Part shown: positions 1-5,825 of the stretch, in pieces
Numbering within the stretch: the first letter of the stretch is position 1
Layout: the number at the start of each line of letters is the position of its first letter
Source of the DNA: DATHYU01 sp033722675
GTDB lineage: Bacteria > Actinomycetota > Acidimicrobiia > Spongiisociales > UBA11373
Direction of reading: 5' to 3'
Assembly (NCBI GenBank): GCA_033722675.1
Contig: JAWVYO010000085.1
Span: 1 to 10,054, forward strand
DNA length: 10,054 nt
Notes under the pieces: generated by a model
Database searches by the model: none
Told to the model about the DNA's origin: nothing
Seen by the model: only the letters and a program-made list of their open reading frames with translations
Program-made: the position numbers and the translations under genes

Positions 1-210
1 GCGGAGGAGGCGGCCGAGGATGTCAGCGACGCCGTCGACGAGGGCATGGACACCCTCGAAGAGACCGGCGAACAGATGGGCGACGCCATCGGCGAGGGCA
101 TGGACAACCTCGCCGACACCTTCGGCGGCGGCGACGAATCCGAAGAAGACGACGATGACGAAGACGGCGGCGATGACGGCGGCTGGCTCGACAGTTTCTT
201 CCCCAGCTGA
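1..210 (+). CDS. C-terminal fragment of an acidic protein of unknown function
   Basis: The open frame runs from base 1 to a TGA at 208-210 and gives the last 69 residues of a protein that begins before the window. I do not recognise the family. The first 40 residues look like amphipathic helix with a repeated unit, EGMDTLEETGEQMGDAIG followed by EGMDNLADTF. A Gly/Asp/Glu-rich low-complexity stretch follows (ESEEDDDDEDGG), and the protein ends in a short hydrophobic tail, GWLDSFFPS. The matching DNA at 39-58 and 93-112 is a 20-bp direct repeat with one mismatch, so the helical units probably arose by duplication. This frame is preferred over the overlapping +2 frame, which is Thr/Ser/Pro-rich and looks like a shadow of it. 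The tail resembles helical, disordered or surface-exposed ends of secreted or membrane-associated proteins, but no function can be assigned. Confidence 0.7.
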   Translation, partial: AEEAAEDVSDAVDEGMDTLEETGEQMGDAIGEGMDNLADTFGGGDESEEDDDDEDGGDDGGWLDSFFPS

Positions 211-251
211 TCCGACGAAATCCCCTGGTCCTGTCCGATGGGTTGGTGGAA

Positions 252-273
252 CCCTCGCGCTGAGCGTCGAGGG
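252..273 (+). promoter_or_regulatory. Hairpin covering the Shine-Dalgarno of the DUF1918-like gene
   Basis: CCCTCG (252-257) pairs with CGAGGG (268-273). CGC (258-260) continues the stem with GCG (264-266), leaving one bulged T at 267 and a TGA triloop. The 3' arm overlaps the purine-rich GAGGGAGA (269-276) that serves as Shine-Dalgarno for the ATG at 280, so the folded RNA would hide the ribosome site. It could also act as a terminator stem for the upstream gene, but no T-run follows it. Confidence 0.45.
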
Positions 274-279
274 AGACCC

Positions 280-456
280 ATGAAGCTCCGCACGGGCATG
301 CGGGTCCGTGAGGCGACGAAGAAGGTCGGGCAGATCCCGCATCGAGGCACGGTCCTCGACGTCCACGGTGACACCGTCGAGGTCGAGTGGGACGACGGAC
401 ACGTATCGTCGCTGACCGGAGGGGTCCTGCTGCCGGAGAAGCCGAAGCGCGACTGA
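280..456 (+). CDS. Small DUF1918-like (SH3-fold) protein
   Basis: This is a 58-residue basic protein. The frame is open upstream to an ATG at 238, but the ATG at 280 is preferred because GGGAGA (271-276) lies just before it and the product then begins MKLRTGMRVREATKKVG. The core HRGTVLDVHGDTVEVEWDDGH resembles the small actinobacterial DUF1918 proteins, which share a G-x-x-V...RGEIVEV...V.WDDGH pattern and are predicted to form an SH3-like barrel. The biochemical role of that family is not known. The Lys/Arg-rich ends could bind nucleic acid, but that is a guess. The gene starts 69 nt after the upstream stop and ends 15 nt before the next start, so it may share a transcript with the membrane pair downstream. 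The family assignment rests on a short motif and is moderate. Confidence 0.7.
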   Translation: MKLRTGMRVREATKKVGQIPHRGTVLDVHGDTVEVEWDDGHVSSLTGGVLLPEKPKRD

Positions 457-459
457 CGG

Positions 460-465
460 CATGAT
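460..465 (+). promoter_or_regulatory. Possible -10 element (CATGAT) of a leaderless start at 472
   Basis: CATGAT ends 6 nt before the ATG at 472. No usable Shine-Dalgarno precedes that ATG (only GGGCGG directly abutting it), and there is no good -35. The spacing matches the leaderless pattern seen at other genes in the window, but the hexamer deviates at its first base, so this is weak. Readthrough from the preceding gene is the alternative. Confidence 0.25.
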
Positions 466-471
466 GGGCGG

Positions 472-909
472 ATGCAGGTCCGCATCCGCCGCCGCCTGAT
501 CGTCGCAGGAATCGTCCTGCTGCAGCTGGCGCTGATCGTGCGCGCCTACGACGCCGACCACGGCGCCTTCGGGTTCCAGATGTTCCCCGAGTCGTCGCAG
601 TGGCGGGCCGACGTCGTGCGCGTCGAGGTCGACGGCACCGAACACGACATCCGCGACCCGTGGCCCGGCGGCTACCGCTGGAGCGAGCTCGTCACGAGCC
701 GGGGCCTGTCGTCGCCGTGGTCGACCGGCCACGCCGACGCCGGGATCCGCTCCACCCTCCACTTCCTCGACGGCGCCCTCGCCTGGGTGGCCGCCCACAC
801 ACCCGACGACACCGAGACCGTTCGCCTCGTCGCCCGGGTCACCTACTGGCGCAACGGCGACGGGCCGTTCGCGGTGACCCTCCGCAGCCCCGAACGGGAC
901 CTCCCGTGA
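472..909 (+). CDS. Membrane-anchored protein paired with the HTTM gene
   Basis: This is a 145-residue protein with a positively charged start (MQVRIRRR), one hydrophobic helix at about residues 8-24, and a soluble part that should lie outside the membrane. No lipobox or clear signal peptidase site is visible, so it looks like a signal-anchored single-pass protein. The soluble part begins GFQMFPESSQWRADVVRV and contains a basic-aromatic stretch ending VTYWRNGDGP, consistent with a small beta-rich domain. I do not recognise a named Pfam family. From memory, short proteins with a similar QMFPES-type motif sit next to HTTM genes in other high-GC bacteria. The stop overlaps the next gene's GTG by 4 bp (GTGA, 906-909), a translational-coupling arrangement, so the two products are probably made together. 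It may be a partner or substrate of the HTTM protein; that is inference. Confidence 0.85.
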   Translation: MQVRIRRRLIVAGIVLLQLALIVRAYDADHGAFGFQMFPESSQWRADVVRVEVDGTEHDIRDPWPGGYRWSELVTSRGLSSPWSTGHADAGIRSTLHFLDGALAWVAAHTPDDTETVRLVARVTYWRNGDGPFAVTLRSPERDLP

Positions 910-1958
910 TCGATCGCGCCCTCGCCGCCACCGGGAGCCTGCGGGCGGTGGCGCTCCTGCGGATCGCGGCGGGACCGCTGCTGCTCCTCCACCTCACTCC
1001 TTTTTTCGCCGACGCCCTCGACGGCACGATCCCCGGCGACACCTTCGTGCTCCCCTACGCCGACTGGTACCCGGTTCTCCCCCGCCCCCTCTACCTGACG
1101 GCGCTGTGGCTCATGGTCCCCGTCGCCGTCGCGGTGTCGGCGGGGCTCGCCACCCGGGCGGCCACCGTCGCGGCAGCGGCATTCACCGCCTACAACCTGT
1201 TTTTCTCCCAGACGCACTTCCATCACAACCGGGCCTTCCTGCTCATCCTCCTCGTCGGCCTCGCCGTGCTGCGCAGCGGCGACCACCTGTCGGTCGACCG
1301 CTGGCTTCGTCGCAGGCCGCCCGAACCCGCCCCGCTCTGGCCCCTGTGGCTCCTGCGGATCGAGGTCGCCCTCGTCTATGCGGCGTCGGGTTTCTCCAAG
1401 CTCGTCGACGGCGACTGGTTCGGCGGCACCGTGCTGCGCCTGCGCATCGAGCAGTGGCGCGACGTCGCCCTCGACCGGGGGGCACCCGAGTGGGCCCTGG
1501 ACCTGCTGGCCGACCCGACGTTCATGGCCGGGTTCGCCAAGGTGGTCGTCCTGACCGAACTGTTCATCGGCGTGGGCTTCCTGTGGCGGCGGACCCGCCT
1601 GGCCGCCGTGTGGGTGGCGATCCCCTTCCACCTGGTGATCGAGGCGACCGCCAGCGTCCAGGTCTTCTCCGTGGCGGGCCTCGCCGCGCTCGTGATCTGG
1701 GTCACCCCGACGGACCACGACCGCCTGCTGTGGGCGCCCACCGGCCACCCCCTCCGGCGGGCGGTGCGCCGGCTGGACTGGACGGGTCGCTTCACCGTCC
1801 TCGACGGGCCGCTGCGGCTGGACGACCGCGGCACCATGCGGAGCAGACGCAATGCGGTGCTCGCCGTCCTCTCCCGCCTGCCGCTCACGTTCTGGTTCGT
1901 CGCGCCGCTCCGCCTGCTGCGGCAGCCCGACCGGCGAGCCGTAGACTCGACGGCGTAG
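906..1958 (+). CDS. HTTM (vitamin K-dependent carboxylase-like) membrane protein
   Basis: This is a 350-residue polytopic membrane protein starting at GTG 906, inside the stop of the upstream gene. Hydrophobic segments cover about residues 14-36, 64-100, 109-123, 146-163, 212-226 and 231-266. The central VALVYAASGFSKLVDGDW (residues 154-171) matches the 'YxxAGxxKLxxDW' signature of the HTTM/vitamin K-dependent gamma-carboxylase superfamily. Lys165 lies where the human enzyme has its catalytic lysine region, and the FH pair (Phe241-His242) corresponds to a second conserved site. NRAFLLILLVGLAVL before SVDRW is also typical. Bacterial HTTM proteins mostly lack a known reaction, so carboxylation cannot be assumed. 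After the last helix (residues 295-340) a soluble tail resembles the second half of a DCC-type (DUF393) domain but has no CxxC. The CCTTTTTTC run at 999-1007 encodes Pro-Phe-Phe and happens to form a slippery heptamer. Confidence 0.85.
   Translation: MIDRALAATGSLRAVALLRIAAGPLLLLHLTPFFADALDGTIPGDTFVLPYADWYPVLPRPLYLTALWLMVPVAVAVSAGLATRAATVAAAAFTAYNLFFSQTHFHHNRAFLLILLVGLAVLRSGDHLSVDRWLRRRPPEPAPLWPLWLLRIEVALVYAASGFSKLVDGDWFGGTVLRLRIEQWRDVALDRGAPEWALDLLADPTFMAGFAKVVVLTELFIGVGFLWRRTRLAAVWVAIPFHLVIEATASVQVFSVAGLAALVIWVTPTDHDRLLWAPTGHPLRRAVRRLDWTGRFTVLDGPLRLDDRGTMRSRRNAVLAVLSRLPLTFWFVAPLRLLRQPDRRAVDSTA
1942..1947 (+). promoter_or_regulatory. Possible -10 element (TAGACT) for the hydrolase-PAC2 pair
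   Basis: TAGACT fits the TANNNT -10 pattern and lies inside the last codons of the HTTM gene. It would give a leader of roughly 25 nt carrying the AGAGG Shine-Dalgarno at 1965-1969. No convincing -35 hexamer lies 17 nt upstream. Confidence 0.3.
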
Positions 1959-1977
1959 CCGACGAGAGGTAACCCCA

Positions 1978-2685
1978 ATGGTGTTCCAGGACGTCGAGGC
2001 CACTTGGCTCGGACACGCCGCCTTCCGCTTCCGCCTGAAGGACGGGACGGTGATCCTGGTCGACCCGTGGCTCGAGGGGAACCCCGCCTGCCCCGAGGCC
2101 GAGCACACCCAGGAACGGGTCGACGCCATCTACCTGACCCACGGCCACTTCGACCATTTCGGCGACACGTTGGCGCTCGCCGAGCGCCACGGTCCGCAGA
2201 TCTTCTGCAACCACGAGATCTCGATCTACCTCGAGGGACAGGGCGTCGACAACGTCGTCGGCCTCAACATCGGCGGCGCCGTGGAGGGACCGGGCGGTGT
2301 GACCGGCATCCTCGTGAACGCCGTGCATTCGAGCGGCATCTCGGGCGGCGACGGCATCGTCGACGGCGGCGATCCCGGCGGCTGGGTGCTGCACCTGCCC
2401 GACGGGCCCACCGTCTACCACGCCGGCGACACGGCCGTGTTCGGCGACATGGCCCTCATCCACGCCATGCACGACCCCGACGTGGCCCTCCTCCCCATCG
2501 GCGGACACTTCACGATGGACCCCCGCGGCGCCGCCCGCGCCGCCCTCCTCGTCGACGCGCCGACGGTCGTCCCCATCCACTACGGCACCTTCCCCATCCT
2601 CGCCGGCACGCCGGAGGACCTGGCCGGGGAACTGGAGTCGACCGACATCACCGTCGTGACCGCCACGCCCGGCGAGCCGATCTGA
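1978..2685 (+). CDS. UPF0173-family metal-dependent hydrolase (MBL fold)
   Basis: This is a 235-residue cytoplasmic protein of the usual family length. AGAGG at 1965-1969, 8 nt ahead of the ATG, supports the start. It carries the full metallo-beta-lactamase ligand set: THGHFDHFGD (His55, His57, Asp59, His60), VHSSG (His117), YHAGDTAVFGDM (Asp151) and PIHYGTFPIL (His201). The string LLPIGGHFTMDP and the MNIGG-like LNIGGAVEG are hallmarks of the UPF0173 (YtkL-type) branch, close to the UlaG lactonase group. A two-metal hydrolytic site is therefore very likely intact, but the physiological substrate of the family is not established. A Gly/Asp-rich loop (residues 122-135) is slightly longer than in many relatives. 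Two nucleotides separate its stop from the ATG of the following PAC2 gene, so the two are probably translated from one mRNA. Confidence 0.93.
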   Translation: MVFQDVEATWLGHAAFRFRLKDGTVILVDPWLEGNPACPEAEHTQERVDAIYLTHGHFDHFGDTLALAERHGPQIFCNHEISIYLEGQGVDNVVGLNIGGAVEGPGGVTGILVNAVHSSGISGGDGIVDGGDPGGWVLHLPDGPTVYHAGDTAVFGDMALIHAMHDPDVALLPIGGHFTMDPRGAARAALLVDAPTVVPIHYGTFPILAGTPEDLAGELESTDITVVTATPGEPI

Positions 2686-2687
2686 GG

Positions 2688-3530
2688 ATGTTCGAGGTCG
2701 CCGAGCACGAGCCGCTGGTGGCGCCGGTCCTCGTCGGGGCCTTCGACGGCTGGGTGAGCGCCGGCGGGGCCGGGATCGGCACCGCCGACCACCTGGCGGG
2801 CGACGCCGAGCCGCTGGCGGTCTTCGACTCGGATCTCCTCTTCGACTACCGGGTCAACCGGCCCACCGTCGACTTCCGCGACGGCGTGCTCGACGACGTG
2901 TCCTGGCCGGAGATCACCGTCCGCCGGGCCCACGTCGACGGCCGCGACCTCCTGGTCCTGTCCGGGCCGGAGCCGAACTGGCGGTGGAAGGCGTTCTCGA
3001 ACGCCGTCGTCGACCTGGCGGCGAAGCTCGGCGTGGTCGAGCACGTCTCCATCGGCGGCATCCCCTGGGCGGCCCCCCACACCCGGCCCACCCAGGTGAT
3101 CACGACGGCCTCGACCGGCGACCGTATCGAGGTGGACGACGACTTCCCCGACGGACTCCTCCGGGTGCCGGGCGCCGTGGTGAGCGTCATCGAGTTCGCC
3201 ATGGCCGATGCCGGTTACCCGACCCTCGGCCTCTGGGCCCGCATCCCGCACTACGTGGCGACCACCTACACCCCCGGGGTCCTGTCACTCGTGGAGCGGC
3301 TGAGCAGACACCTCGGCGTGTCGATCCCCCTCGGGTCCCTCGTCGACGACGCCGCCGAACAGCGCCGGGAACTGGACGCCGCGATCGAGGCGCGGCCCGA
3401 GGCCCAGGCGATGATCGAACAGCTCGAGGCGATGGCCGACGCTGCCGGCGACGTCCCGTCGGGCGAGGAACTCGCCGCCGAGATCGAGCGCTTCCTGCGG
3501 GAGTCGGGGGACGACCAGCCGGGCGACTGA
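2688..3530 (+). CDS. PAC2-family protein (proteasome assembly chaperone-like)
   Basis: This is a 280-residue soluble protein. The frame is open far upstream, but ATG 2688 is chosen because the family start is short: MFEVAEHEPLVAPVLVGAFD followed by GWVSAGGAG aligns with the typical 'L..PVLVAAFEGWNDAGGAA' beginning. The start lies 2 nt after the upstream stop, so it depends on coupling and has no properly spaced Shine-Dalgarno. Further PAC2 features are the GGIPWAAPHTRP segment (about 123-134), where Arg133-Pro134 falls in a conserved loop, and GLWARIPHYVATTYTPGVLS (181-200) followed by a helical C-terminus. The last 60 residues are Ala/Glu-rich helix ending EIERFLRESG, as in the actinobacterial members. 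PAC2 proteins are related to eukaryotic 20S proteasome assembly factors and occur in actinomycetes with proteasomes. The exact bacterial function is uncertain, and no proteasome gene lies in this window. Confidence 0.9.
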   Translation: MFEVAEHEPLVAPVLVGAFDGWVSAGGAGIGTADHLAGDAEPLAVFDSDLLFDYRVNRPTVDFRDGVLDDVSWPEITVRRAHVDGRDLLVLSGPEPNWRWKAFSNAVVDLAAKLGVVEHVSIGGIPWAAPHTRPTQVITTASTGDRIEVDDDFPDGLLRVPGAVVSVIEFAMADAGYPTLGLWARIPHYVATTYTPGVLSLVERLSRHLGVSIPLGSLVDDAAEQRRELDAAIEARPEAQAMIEQLEAMADAAGDVPSGEELAAEIERFLRESGDDQPGD

Positions 3531-3542
3531 TCGCGGGCCAGG

Positions 3543-3571
3543 TGGACGGCACCCCTCTGCACTAGTACGCT
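3543..3571 (+). promoter_or_regulatory. Promoter of the L,D-transpeptidase gene
   Basis: TGGACG (3543-3548, four of six matches to TTGACA) is followed after exactly 17 nt by TACGCT (3566-3571, TANNNT). Transcription would start near 3578, giving a leader of about 33 nt that includes the AGGAG Shine-Dalgarno at 3600-3604. It lies in the 80-bp gap between the PAC2 and transpeptidase genes, where nothing else is seen. Confidence 0.5.
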
Positions 3572-3610
3572 CCGTAGCGGGACCGACACTCAACGTGATA
3601 GGAGCATCGC

Positions 3611-4567
3611 GTGGGAAGGACGTCCCGACGACTCGCCGCCGCCGTCATCGCGACGATGCTGGCCGCCATCCCGGCGATCCCGGCCACCGGCTCCATCGAC
3701 GATCTGCTGTCGTCGTCGGAACTCCTGAACCTCGGTGACCGCGGCAGCCTTGTCCGCGACCTCCAGGAGGCGCTGCAGACCGCCGGACAGGATCCAGGAC
3801 CGATCGACGGGATCTTCGGACCGATGACCGACCGGGCGGTGCGCCGATTCCAGCGCCAGGCCAGCATCGTGGTCGACGGGCTCGTCGGACCGGGGACCCG
3901 ACGGGCGATCGGGACGGCAGTGGGCCGCAGCCCGAACCCCTCGGCCCCTGCCTCGACCTCGCCGTCGACACCGGCGCTCTCCCCCGGCGCCCGGGGCCCC
4001 GCCGTCGTGTCCCTCCAGCGCGAACTGGCCAGGACCGGGCTCTACCGCGGCCCGATCGACGGGGCTTTCGGACCGATGACCGCCTCGGCGGTCATGGCCT
4101 TCCACAAGGTGTGGGGCCTCGACCGGACGACGACATGGACCCGGTCCGACTGGAACAGGATCTCGGGCTGGTGGCCGTCGGCGCCGGGATACGGGTCCGC
4201 GGCGTACCGCATCGAAGTCGACCTCGCCCGCCAGGTGCTCTTCGTGGTCCGCGACGCCCGGGTCGCCGCGGTGATGCCGATCTCGTCGGGGAACGGCGAG
4301 TACTACACGAACTGGGCGGGGAACCGTGTCCGGGCCCACACCCCCACCGGCGACTTCGTGATGCAACGCAGCGTCGACGGGTGGGACTCCTCGTACCTGG
4401 GCGAGCTCTACGAGCCCTGGTACTTCTACGGCGGCTACGCCATCCACGGGTCACACCACGTGCCGGCCTGGCCCGCCTCCCACGGATGTGTGCGCGTCAG
4501 CATCGCCGACTCGCTCTGGCTGGACGCCCGCATGTGGATCGGCATGCCGGTCCACGTCCGGGGTTGA
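3611..4567 (+). CDS. Secreted L,D-transpeptidase with two peptidoglycan-binding modules
   Basis: This is a 318-residue exported protein starting at GTG 3611, 6 nt after AGGAG (3600-3604). Residues 1-27 form a signal peptide (basic MGRTSRR, then an Ala/Ile-rich core ending AIPATG). Two PG_binding_1 modules follow at about 37-101 and 123-185, each with the signature GPIDGxFGPMT, joined by a Ser/Pro/Thr linker (107-124). The YkuD catalytic domain covers about 198-316. It has the metal-free cysteine transpeptidase motif with His279-Gly280 and SHGCVRV, where Cys293 is the nucleophile and Arg295 is conserved. The family cross-links peptidoglycan stem peptides through 3-3 bonds, or attaches proteins, using tetrapeptide donors outside the membrane. 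All key residues are present and the length is usual. The two binding modules are nearly identical in DNA over 31 bp, suggesting recent duplication. The stop is 19 nt from the convergent thiolase stop. Confidence 0.93.
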   Translation: MGRTSRRLAAAVIATMLAAIPAIPATGSIDDLLSSSELLNLGDRGSLVRDLQEALQTAGQDPGPIDGIFGPMTDRAVRRFQRQASIVVDGLVGPGTRRAIGTAVGRSPNPSAPASTSPSTPALSPGARGPAVVSLQRELARTGLYRGPIDGAFGPMTASAVMAFHKVWGLDRTTTWTRSDWNRISGWWPSAPGYGSAAYRIEVDLARQVLFVVRDARVAAVMPISSGNGEYYTNWAGNRVRAHTPTGDFVMQRSVDGWDSSYLGELYEPWYFYGGYAIHGSHHVPAWPASHGCVRVSIADSLWLDARMWIGMPVHVRG

Positions 4568-4580
4568 CCCCGACGGCCTC

Positions 4581-4595
4581 GTGGCGTCAGGCCAC
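4581..4595. terminator. Small hairpin between convergent genes
   Basis: GTGGC-GTCAG-GCCAC forms a 5-bp stem with a 5-nt loop. It begins 13 nt after the transpeptidase stop and contains the thiolase stop codon in its loop. It has no T-run in either direction, so its role as a bidirectional terminator is only suggested by position. Confidence 0.2.
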
Positions 4596-5765
4596 CTCGA
4601 AGAGCCCCGCGGCGCCCATGCCGCCGCCGATGCACATCGTCGACACGACATAGCGGGCGCCGCGCCGCTTCCCCTCGATGAGGGCGTGGCCGACCATCCG
4701 GCTTCCGCTCATGCCGTAGGGGTGGCCGATGGAGATCGACCCGCCGTTCACGTTGTAGATCTCGTTGTCGATCCCGAGGCGATCACGGCAGTAGACGGTC
4801 TGCACGGCGAACGCCTCGTTGAGCTCCCACAGGTCGATGTCGTCCATGGACAGGCCGGTCCGCTCCAGCAGCTTCGGCACGGCGAACACCGGACCGATCC
4901 CCATCTCGTCGGGCGCGCACCCGGCGACGGCCAGGCCCCGGTAGTACCCGAGCGGCTCGAGGCCACGACGCTCCGCCTCCTCGGCGCTCATCACGACGCA
5001 GGCCGACGCTCCGTCCGACAGCTGGCTGGCGTTGCCCGCCGTGACCGTGCCCCCGAGCACCGGCTGGAGGCCGGCGAGGCCCTCGGCGGTCGTCGACGGG
5101 CGGTTCCCCTCGTCCCGGGTGAGGGTCACCTCCTCGTGCGACTCCTCCCCCGTCTCCTTGTCCTTCACGACCTTCGTCGCGGTGATGGGGATGATCTCGT
5201 CGTCGAACCTGCCCGCCTCCTGGGCGGCGGCGGTGCGCTGCTGGCTCTGGAGCGCGTATTCGTCCTGGGCCTCACGCGACACGTCGTACCGCTCCGCCAC
5301 CACCTCGGCGGTGTGGAGCATCGGCATGTACATGTTCGGCTGCAGCTCCAGAAGGGCGGGGTCCATCGCCCGGTACTGGTTCATGTGCTCGTTCTGGACG
5401 AGCGAGATCGACTCGAGACCACCCGCGACGACGACGGGCATGTCGTCCATCACGACCTGCTTCGCCGCGATGGCGATCGCCATCATCCCCGAGGAGCACT
5501 GCCGATCGACCGTCATCCCGGCGACCGAGTCGGGCAGGCCCGCGGCGAGGGCGCACTGACGGCCGATGTTGAAGCCGGTCGTGCCCTGGGTGAGCGCGTT
5601 GCCCATGATCACGTCGTCGACCTCGCCCGGCTCGACACCCGCCCGCTCGAGCGCGGCGGAGATCACGGGAGCGGCGAGCGAGGGGCCCTCGAGGTCGTTG
5701 AACGCCCCCCGATAGGCCCTCCCGATGGGGGTGCGAGCCGTCGAGACGATGACCGCTTCCTTCAT
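4587..5765 (-). CDS. Acetyl-CoA C-acyltransferase (thiolase)
   Basis: This is a 392-residue thiolase of normal length. The frame is open 14 codons further upstream, but ATG 5765 is preferred: GGAGG precedes it on the minus strand and the product begins MKEAVIVSTARTPIGRAYRG, the standard thiolase N-terminus. Catalytic residues are all visible: nucleophilic Cys90 in VDRQCSSGMMAI, Asn316-Glu317-Ala318-Phe319 (NEAF), His348 in GGSISIGHPYGMSGSR, and Cys378 in STMCIGGGMGAA. The enzyme catalyses thiolytic cleavage of 3-ketoacyl-CoA in beta-oxidation or, in reverse, condensation of acyl-CoA units. The GHPYGMSG variant is common in degradative acyltransferases rather than biosynthetic acetoacetyl-CoA thiolases, but substrate length cannot be read from sequence. 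No other beta-oxidation gene is adjacent. It sits between two peptidoglycan genes, 60 nt downstream of the carboxypeptidase on the same strand, and seems to have its own promoter. Confidence 0.95.
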   Translation of the reverse strand: MKEAVIVSTARTPIGRAYRGAFNDLEGPSLAAPVISAALERAGVEPGEVDDVIMGNALTQGTTGFNIGRQCALAAGLPDSVAGMTVDRQCSSGMMAIAIAAKQVVMDDMPVVVAGGLESISLVQNEHMNQYRAMDPALLELQPNMYMPMLHTAEVVAERYDVSREAQDEYALQSQQRTAAAQEAGRFDDEIIPITATKVVKDKETGEESHEEVTLTRDEGNRPSTTAEGLAGLQPVLGGTVTAGNASQLSDGASACVVMSAEEAERRGLEPLGYYRGLAVAGCAPDEMGIGPVFAVPKLLERTGLSMDDIDLWELNEAFAVQTVYCRDRLGIDNEIYNVNGGSISIGHPYGMSGSRMVGHALIEGKRRGARYVVSTMCIGGGMGAAGLFEVA

Positions 5766-5774
5766 GATGCCTCC

Positions 5775-5800
5775 GCTGATCAGCTGGTGGGGCCAGCCTA
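5775..5800 (-). promoter_or_regulatory. Thiolase -10 element and 10-bp palindrome
   Basis: On the minus strand TAGGCT (plus positions 5795-5800) fits the TANNNT -10 pattern, though no good -35 lies upstream. The perfect palindrome GCTGATCAGC (5775-5784) lies between the predicted transcription start and the GGAGG Shine-Dalgarno, where a bound repressor could block transcription. Ten base pairs is short, so the operator reading is tentative. Confidence 0.3.
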
Positions 5801-5825
5801 CGCCCAACCCGTGACGTGTCGGCCG

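Noticed and set aside
20..283. 87-codon plus frame overlapping the first gene and the start of the DUF1918-like gene
   Set aside because: Thr/Pro/Ser-rich translation typical of an out-of-frame reading of acidic codons. Frame 1 gives a coherent acidic protein ending at 210.
999..1972. Possible -1 programmed frameshift at the T-TTT-TTC heptamer (1001-1007) into a long open frame
   Set aside because: The heptamer is canonical and the -1 frame stays open to 1972, but that frame encodes Pro/Arg-rich shadow sequence. The zero frame carries the HTTM signatures past the site and no stimulatory structure was evident.
843..2129. 428-codon minus-strand frame opposite the HTTM gene
   Set aside because: Low-complexity Glu/Gly/Arg/Gln-rich product without motifs, opposite a gene with clear family signatures and membrane helices.
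2004..2687. Upstream extension of the PAC2 frame through the hydrolase gene
   Set aside because: The extension is Arg/Pro/His-rich and out of frame with the hydrolase, whose metal-binding motifs are intact. ATG 2688 fits the family N-terminus.
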